Notes: generated from the letters alone by a model not told the origin. Shown: positions 36,001 to 47,607, numbered from the stretch's first letter. The stretch is 64,000 bases of DNA from Grammothele lineata (GCA_002150815.3 NDFF03000158.1:78088-142087), one strand, 5' to 3'. Numbers and translations are program-made.

Positions 36001-37381
36001 CAAGAACCCTTCCCGGATCAACACGGCCGCCATGAGGTAGAGATTTCGAGGAGTGGTCTCCGTTACGTCCGGCGACTGGGTCTATATTAAGCGCTATGAA
36101 GCAAGGGTCCTAATTCAATGGATACTAACCTGATAGTAGGTGAATTTGAAGCCCAGAACTTGAGCCAATACGCGGGCGTTGCTGCCATTGGCGACCGGGG
36201 GTGCACCAGCCTGTTCCTCCGCAAGCTTGAGGACTTCGTCGAGGCTTTTCCCTCGGTATTGGGCAGGATCAGCTTCGACAGCCATCTCCTCTTGTTTGAC
36301 ATTCGACCGTATACGGCCACCCCATGGCGAGAAAGAAAGTAAGGAAAGGAAGAACGCATGGTGCGTAGCCAGGTGGACCGAGAACACGTCGAGAATGATG
36401 TCGAGCGCGCGGTTTGGATCCAGATCGAAGTAACCAATGAGGCCCAAGGCCCGTTCCCATGTGGGGCGGGCACGAGCATCGATGGCCTCTGTGCTCTCGG
36501 CAGGGTAACCGGTCGAGGGAGAATGAGCCGGACCAAGACTGCTTGTGAGCTCGGTGGTGAGCTTGCTGTAGCCCTCGGATTGCTCACGCAGTAAGTTGAA
36601 TTTGTTCTGCTTGTAGCTGACCTCGCCGTGTGAGACTAGGTATGAGCTCGGGTGTTGAGATTTACTCACAAGAGGCCTGTTCGCGTCCGAATTTCCTTCC
36701 TCTCGAATGCCAGTTTGTCCGCTATGAGTCCAACCGTTGCAACGAGACCCAGGTCAAGTCGCTCGCGGCAGACGTCAGGGTCAAGTACGCCGAGGATCTT
36801 GGAAGCTACGTTAGGATTCTTCTAGGCAGAACGGAGCAACGACAGAACACACCAGCAGCTTCCTGAGCAATGTCACCAACGTCTCCTTATCCGCCTCTGC
36901 GTCCTCCTTCGCCTTCACGGCCTGCGCCACGGTGGCGGCGGTCATTTCTCCCTGGTCCGCAATGCTTGCCGTGCTCTTCGCGTCGGCAAGTATCTCTTCC
37001 AGCTCCGAGTCAATGGCCCAGATTACATCCACGAGGACTTCACCAAATGCTGCAGTATTGGGATTCTTGTCCGCGCCAGTCGAAGAGGAGGGCAAGTGGT
37101 CGACGACAGACCGAACGAAGACAATCAATGCGTCGACGGAGAGCCGCTTCTTTAGAGACAAGGAGTTGAGTGTAGATGACAAAAGTGCATGATACACCGT
37201 TATGAGCGTAGTGTTGCATTCCGGGTCGTGTGGATTTGAATGGGGCGCGGCCACCAGCTTGCGACTACCGCCACGGTATATAAACCAGACGGGTTATAAA
37301 TGCAAGGGAGACGTACCATTCTGCATCACCACCACTCTCCCAGTTCTCCAGGCATTTCAGTGTCGTCTCCAAGATCTCCAT
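30064..37381 (-). CDS. THO2: THO complex subunit 2 (TREX mRNA export)
   Basis: Large multi-exon gene encoding roughly 2,000 residues; I did not resolve every exon. Exon 1 (37381-37317) reads MEILETTLKCLENWESGGDA, and exon 2 from 37264 continues ECRKLVAAPHSNPHD. Later blocks include the THO2 core WERALGLIGYFDLDPNRALD, LVSHGEVSYKQNKFNLLREQ (near 36600), TFRQTYLANVNGRIAGAKSS (near 35890), ALKSDAMRFWFKVTRL-like sequence near 35100, and DFMRVYNTIMVLKEILPVFP (near 32450). The C-terminal part (30064-32250) is a charged, low-complexity tail with many Arg-Asp/Arg-Glu repeats and Pro/Ser stretches, ending AADKARAARKD. THO couples transcription elongation to mRNP packaging and export in the nucleus. The last exon is 30248-30064. 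Confidence 0.88.
30540..31330 (-). repeat. Arg-Asp/Arg-Glu coding repeats in the THO2 tail
   Basis: Degenerate CGN-GAN hexanucleotide units encode long RD, RE, RDR and HRD runs in two clusters, about 30540-30600 and 31080-31330. The opposite strand mirrors them as open frames rich in Ser-Arg and Val/Pro, which are shadows. Confidence 0.75.
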
Positions 37382-38718
37382 GCAAGACGACGAAGGTAAG
37401 GAAAGGAAAGGGAACACAAGGGGAATGACCGACGTCCGATCCGCGCTGCACTCGTTGTGGCGAAGGTGGATGTTGTGCCATGTTTGTGTCTCATGTAGGC
37501 GCTTGCCCACGCCTTATAACGCACCTCCCTACCATCATCTTTGCAGGTACTGATTCCCTCGGATTCAGCTGCAACTCATCGCTATCGTCTGCCTCTGCCT
37601 TCTTCGAGATGAGATATTAGTCTGGGGTGGTCTCATCGACATATCCTAACACCTCAAGAATCCCTGTCTCGTTCTACAACCTTGCAATGCTCTCTGATCG
37701 TTTCTGCCTCGTCAAGGGAGCGAACAGCAGACAGTAGCAGACAAACGTCGCAATGTTGGAGACTTAGAGGAGGGATAGGTCTTGAAAGGTCGTAGACAGG
37801 ATGAAGTTGTCACCTTTCCGAGAATTTATAATCCTGACCAGGCCTACTTCCAACAACTACTCGCGCCGAAGCCCTCGTCGCATCTCTCCCTAAATGCCTC
37901 TATGCCTCTATACCCATAGAACATTTCGAGGCGGCGTTGGCCTATATGCAATCAATGCGCCGCCAGATGTCAGGGCTTTCGTTTGCATTTACGACATTAA
38001 CGTCTTCCCGCGATATTCGCACTCCGTTTTTGCTCCGACGGATACTCGACATGGGTGAGTTTAACTCCGGTTGCGTTGGCCGCGAGAACGGGTCGAAGGA
38101 TATTGAGGATCGCAGCATGGTTTGTTCTTCTATCGTTTGGTTCATCGCCTGAATGACGTATCCTCAAGAACGTCGAAGCACCGTATACATGCCGTGTCTC
38201 GGTCATGAGGGGTATCACATGGAGCCACTATGATTCCGCCACTCACCAGAAAGGCTCTGTGCTAACTTATGAGCGCATAGGAACCGACGGTATTGAAGAC
38301 CGCGCGGACCGCCGCATGCGAAATCCCTCGACTGGAGCTCAGGAGCACTTTACATAAAGCCTCAACTACTCTCCGGTGAGGCCGCATGCGAATGGGGGCG
38401 GAGACGCGCGCGGCACGACGGGCGAATTTCCTCGTGGAATCAGTGCATCAACGACGTGTCGAGCGCAGCACCGCTGGTTCCGTCCCTGGACCAGCCTGAG
38501 CTTTTGCACCGGCAATGCGAGGGCGCCCAGAGTCTTGCGGTTTTTAACGGCTCGCCGCCCGACCTGCGCACATCACCCAATTCCGACCTGCCCGCTTCCC
38601 TTCTCTTCTCGAGCCTCTTATATAGCCCGCAGCCCCTCGGGGGGACCAGGTCGCCTTCCGCTCGCTTCGCCTCGCTTGCTCTTCTTCGACTGGTCTACCT
38701 TCACCAGTGACCACCTTC
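37382..38718. other. divergent intergenic region, THO2 (-) and glycosidase A (+)
   Basis: A 1.3-kb stretch with lower GC content in its left half. It holds the THO2 leader, a small minus-strand frame of 67 codons (38145-37942) without known relatives, and the promoter of glycosidase A. No repeat or RNA gene recognised. Confidence 0.5.
38618..38625 (+). promoter_or_regulatory. TATA box of glycosidase gene A
   Basis: TTATATAG stands about 95 nt before the ATG at 38719, with a pyrimidine-rich initiator region between them. Confidence 0.6.
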
Positions 38719-40608
38719 ATGGTCGCTTACGGCGTTCTTCTCGCGAGCTTGGCTGCATGTTCTTTCACTCCAGCCACGGCGGTCCAGACCGGTCTCAATG
38801 ATTCGATGGTCGCAAAAGTCAAGGCAAACTTGCGCCAAATAGCCACTCACAGGTACGCCGCGCACCGCGCACGTGCTGCCCAGAACGTGCCCTCATCATT
38901 TTGCTGAGCGGTTCTTTATAGTTGGGAAATTGGCACGGAACTTGAGGCCTTGACTGAGCTGGAGTGGTCGAGCCTATCGGTCTTCGCCAGCTCGACGCTG
39001 CCCCCGCCCACATTGCTGACCTCCTCGGACAACGCGTCTGACGTTATCGCCATTGCAACCGAGTAAGGCCGCGAGGCGGCGCCTCAGCCTTGCATGTTCA
39101 GGTACCGAGAACTCACCGCTGACCGCTTTTATTCCGCTGTTGCCCAGGATTGTGAGGAATATTACTGACCCGACGGGGCCACTTATCAACGGCGATGGCG
39201 CGGTCGGTGACCCGGCGAGTGAGCGGAAGCATCTCGTGACGTCGGACAAACCCCTTGAACTTACGCATTGACAGGTGTCGGCCAGGCCGTCCTCCTGGCA
39301 AATTGGACCCGCACGAACCTAAGCGACTATGAATTCTCATACGCGGCAGCCAACCAGCTCAACTACCTCCTCAATGTTGCTCCGCGTACTGATGACGGTG
39401 CTATCTCTCAGCGCGAGGATCAAGTCCAGCTGTGGTGCGTCTCCCGTTTCCCCACGTGGAGATTGTGGCCTGAATGTCGTATAGGGCCGATTTCGTTTAC
39501 ATGGCGCCTCCGTTTATCGCGTACTACGGGGCACTCCAAAATGGCGATGAAGGCTTGAGCCTGCTCACGGAGGCATACACTCAATGCAAACTCTATCGCC
39601 AATACCTCAAGAGTGACAGTGGTCTCTGGGAACACATTGTCCTCGGCAATGGCTCTGGCCCGGATTACAACCACTGGGGTACTGGTGAGAAAGCTTGGCA
39701 TTTTTCGGGTGCAGGTCTGTACTGAAGTTTGCCAGGGAACGGATGGGCTGCGGCCGGAATGTTGCGCGTCCTCGAGACGATTCAGAACTCAGAATTCTCT
39801 ACCTCGTTGATCGTTGAGCAGGCGGACCTCCAGGAATGGGTCGACGAAATTCTCACAGCCGCATGGACATACCAGGTGAGTGGAGCGGATGTTTTGAACC
39901 CGCGCTACACGGTTTCGGGTGCGGTGTGCTTGGCTTGAACGGGGCGTCATACGCGGACTTGCTTGTGCTGCGTTGCCGTTCAAGCGCCGCCCTCTTGCTT
40001 GGCTTTACTCTAACGTTCATGAGTGCCGTCGGCATAGGGCGCTTCGCGCTGACGACTGCTTCAGTACCTCAGGCACCGGAACATTTTGGTATGTTTGAGT
40101 TTGGCTAACCAGGGGCAGTAACGGCACCCTCGGGGAGGTGCCAGAGTCTAACCATAGTTCCTGATACTTCGCTAGCTTGGCTCGGCATGATATTGCGATC
40201 AATGCTAACTGAAACCCTCTCTTTCGACAGCACCCTAACGGCACCCTGTACAACTACATCGACCAAGACACCTCCTTTGCCGACAGCTCATCCACCGCCC
40301 TCCTCGCAGCAGCGTCCTACCGCCTCGCCACCATCACTGGGGACTGGACACACATCACTGCAGCGTCAAAAGCGTTCGACCTCATCAAAGCTAGCCTGAC
40401 CGAGGACGGCTGGCTCCTTAACACCGTTGATCCCCTCACATTCAGCACTGCCTCACCGCCGGGCACGTATAGCCCAGAGGGCCAGGCGTTCGTGCTCCTG
40501 CTGCAGGCAGCGTGGCGCGACTTCATGAACTCCCCGCTGACCCGGGTGTGGTGTTCCCTCCTCACCATCCCCAGTGTATCCGATAATTCCACTGTGTGCT
40601 CTCGTTGA
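38719..40608 (+). CDS. secreted six-hairpin glycosidase (GH105/GH88-like), copy A
   Basis: Exons 38719-38852, 38922-39062, 39148-39218, 39275-39434, 39485-39684, 39736-39875 and 40231-40608 give 407 residues. A signal peptide (MVAYGVLLASLAACSFTPAT) is followed by repeated alpha-hairpin blocks: VGQAVLLANWTRTNLSD, RADFVYMAPPFIAYYG-type segment, DYNHWGTGNGWAAAGMLRVL, and NGTLYNYIDQDTSFADSSST. This layout matches (alpha/alpha)6 glycosidases of the unsaturated glucuronyl or rhamnogalacturonyl hydrolase type (GH88/GH105), which act on plant cell-wall pectin fragments. Several N-glycosylation sequons are present. Family assignment is from motif pattern; GH76-like mannanase is a less likely alternative. 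The last intron is 355 nt, far longer than the others. It is the first of three tandem paralogues. Confidence 0.75.
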
Positions 40609-40887
40609 GCTTCGGTCGTCATGATGGCGTCGTGAGCTTAGCGTCACGATCTGTAGCTTCTCTCAGGCTGTATTTCTGATAGGATGTACGATACTGGAAC
40701 TAGATGTAGGGTTCTTGTTGTATGACCCGTGTATTACTAGAAGGTATAGACGGATTATTAGATTTTCATGTTGTATGCACACGGCATCGAAACCGTCGCC
40801 GAGCAAAGCCCAAGCCCTTATGAGCCCCTGGCAAGCAGACGCGGGGGCTGAATCCGTTTCTGCCACCTGCTGGGCTCAGGCGCTCCT

Positions 40888-41050
40888 AGCCGGGCCGTCC
40901 CCCCCTTGCGCCTCCGGCCGCCCAGCGCCGCCCGAGAACCCACTGATCTTCAACGCACCGGTTTCCCTCTCCTTCGCCGCCTCCCTCGCTTTTGCCACCA
41001 TTTTGGCCACTTCATGCACGCCCGTGATGCGCACAATGAGCTACATCATA
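40888..41050 (-). pseudogene. possible gene relic, unknown family
   Basis: The minus strand reads RITGVHEVAKMVAKAREA then AKERETGALKISGFSGGA and ends GGDGPARSA before a TGA. Its charged helical composition and GC-rich third positions look like the end of a real protein, but an in-frame TAG lies just upstream and no continuing exon was found. It may be the last exon of a lost gene, a chance frame, or the tail of an unrecognised gene. Confidence 0.25.
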
Positions 41051-41962
41051 GGGCTCCAAAGGACCTGGACTACTCTACGCAAGCAAAATAGCGCCTGCTC
41101 CCACGTCGAGCTCTTTGGTTCGAACCACATGCACATGTCCTCGGAGGCCTTGTATGAGAGCCGCCCTGCAACACAGCAGTCACTACTCGCCAGCTCCGAC
41201 AGACACATGCAAAACAAACTTAGACATACCGTCAACACACTGTCTACCGTTCCGTGGAACACTGACAAGTGAAAGCCTCATGGTACTCTTTGTATGAGTG
41301 TGCGCGCATATAACCTGGTCCTCGTGGCTGCCTTTGTTGAACGGCTCATCGCCCTACCAGCTATACCGCTATATCTCACCCCTATCATAATTTTGGGGAT
41401 TCTAAGCCATAGCATCCTTTTCCCCTCAGAATTCAATGCAGCAGGGTCCGTGGCCCGTGGGCCGTGCGTGTCGGCTTTCGAAGAGGATCTGATTCTGCCC
41501 GTAAGTCCCACTGTAATGCACACGAGAACTTGATCGGACATAGTTGGCTGACAGGATAGCTTTCAGCCTGCATCGCAAATACTGCATGGGAGATCACGAC
41601 AGTGATTCAATGGCGATCATCAGCATATCGGACGTCCAGCATTCAGCGGATCACCACGAAAGGTGATCCCGCAGGGTCAACATTCAGGCAGGTATTGAGG
41701 CTCAGTCGTTTCAAACGATGTGTGGGGGCACCGCGGAGCCGCGCGGCCCAATGAGCGAGGCCCGTCAGCCTTAGTCTGTTTCTACGACGTCGCTTCCGCC
41801 GCCTCGATCCTTCTCCCGAATAAGGTCAGCCGCCGTTGGTTGGCTATCGGACTCAATGCGGGCGTTCTCAAACACTCCGATCAATGTTTGTTCGCTCTGA
41901 GGCCCGCCGAATACCAACATCTCTGGGCGCATGCGTGTCATCCTCTCTGCCCGCCCCGCTGA

Positions 41963-41968
41963 TTAAAA
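41963..41968 (+). promoter_or_regulatory. TATA-like element of glycosidase gene B
   Basis: TTAAAA in an otherwise GC-rich context, about 90 nt before the ATG at 42055, a spacing like that of the TATA box of copy A. Confidence 0.4.
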
Positions 41969-42054
41969 AGCCGCCGCACCAGTAGAGATGCTGCAGTCGT
42001 CTTCTTGCCCACCCTCGCTGTCTGCTCACCCCGCAGAAAAAGCTTGTCTCGCTC

Positions 42055-43754
42055 ATGTTTCGCGGCGTTCTATTCGCGACGTTGGCGGCGCTTTCCATCG
42101 TCCAGGCTGCTACGGTTCAATATGGACTCGACGACTATATGGTGGCGAAAGTAAAGGCTAACTTGCAGGCCATCGCAAGTCACAGGTGCGAAACCTATGC
42201 ACCTCGAGATTTGTCTCCCTCTCACTGAATCTCGGTCACAGTTGGGAGTATGGTACGGAGATGGAAGCTCTTCTCGAGCTGGAATGGCCCACCCTCGCCA
42301 TTTTCGAGGGCAACCTTCCCCCACCCACCCAGCTGCCTCCCTCCAACAACGCTGCGGACGTCATTGACTTCGCGATTGAGTAAGCATTTCCTTTACGTGA
42401 CGCCTCATTCCAACTCATCACACCCTTCTGATTTGCAGGGTTGTGAGGAATAAAACCGATCCGTCCGCCGGTCCTCTCATCGACGGAGACGGCGCTGCTG
42501 GCGACCCTGCAAGTCTCGGCCAGGCGGTTCTCTTGGCCAACTGGACCCGCACGAACCTGAGCGATGAATCGCTGTCCGTTGCTGCCACGAACCAGCTGAT
42601 GCACCTCCTCAATGATGTTCCCCGCACGGACGATGGCGCGATCTCCCACCGCGAGAGCGAAGTGCAGCTATGGTCCGTACTACCTGTATACTCCGTCACA
42701 CACATCCCCGCTGACTGTGATCATAGGGCCGATTTCGTTTACATGGCTCCTCCTTTCATCGCGTACTACGGCGCGCTTCAAGGTGGCGATGAAGGCCTCA
42801 GCCTGCTCACCGAGGCATACACCCAGTGCAAGCTCTACCGCCGGTATCTTAGCGACGATAGCGGCTTGTGGAAACACATCGTCCTGGGAAGCTTTTCGGA
42901 TCTCAACCACTGGGGTACCGGTGAGAGGCATCACACACACAACTTAATCCGCCCGCTCACACGTCTCTGGAAGGAAACGCTTGGGCCGCGGCAGGCATGC
43001 TACGTGTTCTCGGGACAATCCAGAAGTCCGAACACGCTAGTGCGATGCTGAGTGAGCAGGCGGACTTGGTGGAATGGATCGACGAGATCCTCGGAGCCGT
43101 CTGGCAATACCAGGTGAGTCTTAAGCTGCGGTTTCATCCCCGTCAGAGACAGTGCGGTGGCACCGTCCTAGAACGTATTTGCGGGTACGCTGTTTCCAAG
43201 GATCGGCGGTCCTGTGTATTGCATCCACCCGCCAACGTGCCGATACCTTGGCCACGAGCCCGGGTATGACAAGGGTGTCTAAGCGTGTACTGAACGCCCG
43301 TGGCGATGCGATCATACCGCAAGCTCTTATTCAATTTAGAGTACATAGCCGAGTCGTCTACTAGCCTGCCATTTGTTGGCGCAGCCCCCTCCCGACCCAA
43401 CGTCAGAGCGTTTCGGCTGACTTCGTTTGCTTACAGCACTACAACGGCACCCTATACAACTACATCGACCAGGACACCTCCTTCGCAGACTCGTCGTCCA
43501 CGGCCCTGCTCGCAGCGTCTTCATACCGCCTCGCGACCATCACCGGGAACCTGACTCACATCCCCGCCGCGAACAAAGCCTTCAACTGTATCAAGGAGAG
43601 TCTGACCGACGACGGCTGGCTGCTAAACACGGTCGACCCGCTGTCGTTCAGCACTCCGTCGCCGCCGGGGACGTTTAGTCCTGAAGGGCAGGCGTTCGTG
43701 CTCTTGCTGCAGGCTGCGTACCGCGATTTCACCGCGTCTCCGTGGGCGCAGTGA
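42055..43754 (+). CDS. secreted six-hairpin glycosidase (GH105/GH88-like), copy B
   Basis: Exons 42055-42185, 42242-42379, 42439-42672, 42727-42920, 42974-43113 and 43437-43754 give 384 residues. It begins with a signal peptide (MFRGVLFATLAALSIVQAAT). The core follows copy A closely: SWEYGTEMEALLELEWPTLA, VGQAVLLANW-type block, ADFVYMAPPFIAYYGALQGG, LNHWGTGNAWAAAGMLRVL, and NGTLYNYIDQDTSFADSSST. It lacks the intron that interrupts GDPAS/GQAVLL in copies A and C, and it stops at DFTASPWAQ, about 20 residues before the end of its neighbours. The last intron is 323 nt. Asn replaces the second Gly of the GNGW motif's context (GNAW). Family assignment as for copy A. Confidence 0.75.
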
Positions 43755-44764
43755 CCGTGGTCGCTTGTGCGTCATCCCAGTATTGAGCATTGAATCGATG
43801 GTTGGGCCAGGACGATATATCTTATCTCTAGTAGTATTATCACCCTCACGCTCCTTCGAGTTCACCTCCTTCAATTCCAGACTGACTCAGATTTTACCTT
43901 GGTGTATCTTAGTCGACCTACTCAGTTAATCACATTCGTTCGTTGTTGTGGTAGAAGGCAGGGTCTTGTGAAAAGTGGGTACCGTAATGGCCAGTGTGAA
44001 AATGTTGTCAACTGACGAACACACAGGGGAGGGATCGCAACAAATATCGCAAGAGTTCGGCTTACTCTAGTCTCGTTCCCATCCGTTCTGGCGCTAACGA
44101 AGACAGTCGTTCGTCCAGTGCTCACTCCAAGTTCACGAGGTACCGGGTAAGTACGTCCGACAGCGCGAGATACTGCAAACCTGATTTGGAAGTAGGATCG
44201 GGTCCATCGAGAGGCGCTCTGATGCAACGCCAAACCTGAATCAGCACCGCATCGACTCTTTTCTTCCAGGACGCCCATGATCATGCAGTGCAGATTCGAC
44301 CTAGTGTTCCAACAAGCACAGTACTGATCCACGAATCCATCCCTATCCCGAAACCCGAAACCCAAGGCAACCACGCAAGATCAGAAGATAACTGAGACTC
44401 GATAAGCTGGGCACTGGGCACACAAAATCATAAGTAATGGCCAGCCATCGCCGCCGCGCCGCCATTGGCGCATCAGCTCGTCGCTGAGCCTCCTTGGGAC
44501 CTAAGACCTTGGACCTTGGCCTGGGCGCGCGACTCAACCGTTGCTTTTCCAGATCCAGACGACGGTCGTAGTTAATATTTAAGCCCGCGTCCCGCGCGCC
44601 GCGCGGACAGTCAACGCTTTCCACCTCTCACCCTCCTCAGGCTCCGGGCCCCTGCCCTCTAGAGCTCTTCCCTGCTCCCGCTCCTTGCCCGTCGCCCCGC
44701 CATCGTCGCGGCGTACCGGCCCCCCTCACGCTCTTTCTACCCCACGTTCATTATTTATACAATC
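43755..44764. other. intergenic between glycosidase copies B and C
   Basis: A 1-kb spacer with the 3' UTR of copy B and the promoter of copy C. Minus-strand open frames here (for example 44374-43922) are not protein-like. Nothing else seen. Confidence 0.5.
44575..44583 (+). promoter_or_regulatory. TATA-like element of glycosidase gene C
   Basis: ATATTTAAG, about 185 nt upstream of the ATG at 44765, followed by a pyrimidine-rich leader. Confidence 0.4.
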
Positions 44765-46630
44765 ATGCTCTCCAACTCCTACATTTGCCGCGCCGCCGCG
44801 CTCTTCGCTGTCTTGGCAGCCACTGCACATATGGGCGTCACTGGCGCGCGCGCAGCGTCGGCGGCGGCCCAGACGGCGACCACGACGGGGCTCGACGACG
44901 CGACGGTCGCGAAGGTGCGCGCGAACTTGAAGGAGATCGCCACTCGGAGGTGCGTGTTTTCCACTTCCCCGACGTCCTGCGCGGGTGTAGCTGACGGCCT
45001 GACCCCCACGCGCTAACGCGACGCTGCACTACACAGCTGGGAGATCGGCACAGAGCTCGAGACGCTCACCGAGCTCGACTGGCCGAGCCTCTCCGTCTTC
45101 GCCGGCGAGCTCCCGCCCCCCTCCCGGCTTACCAGTGATTCGGATTTGGACGGGGCGTCGGACGTCGTCGCGTCTGCGAGGTCGTAAGTATTCAGTTTGT
45201 GTGATTCTTGAAGGGGGGAGGTGCGCTGACCCGGCTAATACAGGATTGTGGATAAACTCGCGAACCCGGCCGTGGTTGGGCCGCTCATGGTTGACGGCGC
45301 GACTGGGGACCCCGCGAGTGAGTTCCGCCGCTAAGTACTACAATATCACTTGGGTTTGGTTTTTGAACGCAATTTCTGTGCTAGGCATCGGGCAGGCGGT
45401 CCTGCTAGCCAACTGGACGCGCACGAACCTGAGCGACCACTCGCTGTCCGACGCGGCGAGCAACCAGCTCAAGTACCTCCTCGACGTCGCGCCCCACACG
45501 GGCGACGGGGCGATCTCGCACCGCGCGGACGAGGTTCAGCTCTGGTGCGTCCCCCCCCCCCTCCCCCTCTGCGCATGCGGAGACAGACCACAGGGGCTAA
45601 GCGGACTCGTGTGATGCTATGTACAGGGCCGACTTCGTGTACATGGCGCCCCCCTTCATCGCGTACTACGGCGCGCTCCAGGGCGGCGCCGAAGGCCTGA
45701 CGTTGCTGAAGGAGGCGTACAAGCAGTGCAAGCTCTACCGCCAGTACCTCAGGGACGACAGCGGCCTCTTCAAACACGTCGTCCTGGGCAGTTGGTCCGA
45801 CAATAACCACTGGGGCACCGGTAAGGGCGCATCTATCATCTATCATCTATCCTATCTGTCTGCTTGGCTATTAGACACCACGGAGCTGATACGTACTTGT
45901 GTGTTCAGGGAACGGGTGGGCGGCGATGGGGATGTTGCGCGTGCTGATGACGATCCAGAAATCGGAGCACGCGAGCGAGCTCAAGAGCCAGCAGGCGGAC
46001 CTCCAGCAGTGGGTCGATGAGATCCTCACCGCGGTTTGGGCGCAGCAGGTGAGTACCATCGAGCACCTCCGAGTGCTCGAGCCTCCGCCGCTGCTCAGGC
46101 ACGCCCGAGCGCTCCGAAGTCCCCTCGCTCTCGTCCACGTCCGAGCTCGACTGTTCCCATCTCCGCCCACTTTCTCTCCATCGTGATTCGTGATGCAACG
46201 ATGTGGCTGACCGTCATCATTCCCCCACCCACCCATCCGCCCACAGCACTCGAACGGGACGCTATTCAACTACCTCGACCAGCCCACCTCCTTCGCAGAC
46301 ACCTCCTCCACAGCGCTCCTCGCCGCCGCCTCGTACCGCCTCGCCGCCCTCACCGGGGACTGGACGCACGTCCCCGCGGCGTCCAGGGCGTTCGCGCTCG
46401 TCAAGGCGAGCCTGACCGCGGACGGGTGGCTGGAGAACACGGTGGACCCGATGGTGTTCAGCGTGCCGTCGCAAAGGGGGGCGTACAGCCCCGAGGGGCA
46501 AGCGTTCGTGCTGATGCTGCAGGCGGCGTGGAGGGACTTTGACGCGTCCCCGCTGACGCGCGTGAGGTGCTCGCTGAGGCTGTCGGTCGCGAGCATGCCT
46601 GCGAACTTGACGAGTGCGTGTTCGCGCTGA
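44765..46630 (+). CDS. secreted six-hairpin glycosidase (GH105/GH88-like), copy C
   Basis: Exons 44765-44949, 45037-45183, 45244-45317, 45385-45544, 45627-45820, 45909-46048 and 46247-46630 give 427 residues. The signal peptide region is longer than in the paralogues (MLSNSYICRAAALFAVLAAT, then an Ala/Thr-rich stretch). The core matches copies A and B: SWEIGTELETLTELDWPSLS, GQAVLLANWTRTNLSD, ADFVYMAPPFIAYYGALQGG, DNNHWGTGNGWAAMGMLRVL, NGTLFNYLDQPTSFADTSST. The seven-exon structure is the same as in copy A. It is noticeably more GC-rich than A and B. The C-terminus continues past the core as LTRVRCSLRLSVASMPANLT, like copy A. Family assignment as for copy A. Confidence 0.75.
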
Positions 46631-47044
46631 GAAGTTGGGATTGGTATCATTATTTGGGTTTCTGTGGGGTTGCCTGTTGTGTTTGTACCAACTGCACGTT
46701 CTATATATGGATTGTCGTGTGCGTCGTGAATTACCGGGTCATTTTGACGCAGTAGTCACCTGGGGAGGAAGCTGTTGTTGGTGGGAACGATATTCAGCGA
46801 AGGCCAACGAAAGAAGACGGGTGCGGCTGGCTGGGGCGATCGCGGCATCGAACCGAGGCCGAACGCCCGCCGAATGGCAGAGGCAGACGTGCTGAGTCAG
46901 CGGGCGGCTGGCTTGTTGAAGAGACGGCGGGGAGAGCAGGGGCTGGTTGGCTCGGCCGCAACGCCTCGGAACCCCAGAGCCCTCAGCAGCAGCCCAGCGA
47001 GAGAGCCCGCCTCAGCCTGACGGCCGCGCCGCTCGTCGAGCACG
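46631..47044. other. intergenic between glycosidase C and the small membrane protein gene
   Basis: About 410 nt with a 3' UTR and a promoter. A run resembling a tRNA T-arm (GGTTCGATGC on the minus strand near 46850) has no matching tRNA around it. Nothing else seen. Confidence 0.5.
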
Positions 47045-47607
47045 ATGCCCGGCATGCTCGTCCTCCTCTCCTTCCTCGCCTCCCTCCTCCTCTCCTGCCT
47101 CTGCTTCCCCTCCGTCTGGGCCTCCATCACCGGCGGAGACGAGTTTCTCGACGCCCATGAAGCCGGCCTGGCTGTCGTTGCCTCCCGTACGTCCCCCCTC
47201 TCCCGCGTGGCCTCTTCCCCTTCCTCTCTGCTTCGCGGCGCCTCCTCACCCAGAGCACGCCCCGTATAGGCACCCCCTTCCGCGAGTCCGGGCCACCTGC
47301 GTGCATGGCGAAGCTTATAATGCTCAGGCACAAGGTCAGCAGCTCCACTTCCTGCCTTCTGTCCTTCCTCCGCACCCTTCCCCCCTCTCCCTCTTTTCCG
47401 CTGGTGCTGACCAGCCGCTGCTCTTGCCTGTGCTCGTGCGTCCGACATCTACAGCTGCAGCAAGACAACACCAAGCGGCGAAACATCAGCTCCAGCGCAG
47501 CCCGCCGCGCCTCGCGCACGTTCAACGTCTCCCCCGCACGGCCTCCACGCAACGTAGCCCCCTGGGGCGCTCGGTTCGGACGGGCGTACGGCAAGCAAAA
47601 TTACTGA
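47045..47607 (+). CDS. small membrane-anchored or secreted protein, unknown function
   Basis: Exons 47045-47186, 47270-47334 and 47455-47607 splice in frame to 119 residues. A hydrophobic N-terminus (MLVLLSFLASLLLSCLCFPS) acts as signal peptide or anchor. Next come ASITGGDEFLDAHEAGLAVV, then TPFRESGPPACMAKLIMLRH, then a basic segment, QQDNTKRRNISSSAARRASR, and the end FNVSPARPPRNVAPWGARFG before GRAYGKQNY. I do not recognise the family, but the balanced composition and consensus splice sites make it look like a conserved fungal protein of unknown function. Only the three-exon model joins these blocks in one frame. Confidence 0.6.

Larger units (their letters stand above)
40609..42054. other. 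intergenic between glycosidase copies A and B
   Basis: A 1.45-kb spacer, much longer than most here. It holds a coding-like remnant on the minus strand at 41050-40888 (listed separately) and a + strand open frame at 40715-41272 that I take as its shadow. The right part is the promoter of copy B. Confidence 0.5.

Noticed and set aside
41111..41126. GGTTCGAACC palindrome, possible tRNA B box
   Set aside because: No tRNA structure around it; the palindrome alone is not evidence.
40715..41272. 185-codon + strand open frame between glycosidases A and B
   Set aside because: Composition changes along its length, there is no recognisable domain, and the opposite strand looks more coding-like.
38719..46630. 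Assignment of the three glycosidases to GH76 mannanases
   Set aside because: The ADFVYMAPPFIAYYG and HWGTGNGW blocks fit the GH88/GH105 six-hairpin layout better, and I did not see the GH76 Asp-Asp motif. An HMM search would settle it.
46830..46862. T-arm-like GGTTCGATGC on the minus strand, possible tRNA
   Set aside because: No matching acceptor stem, D-arm or anticodon arm at the right distances.
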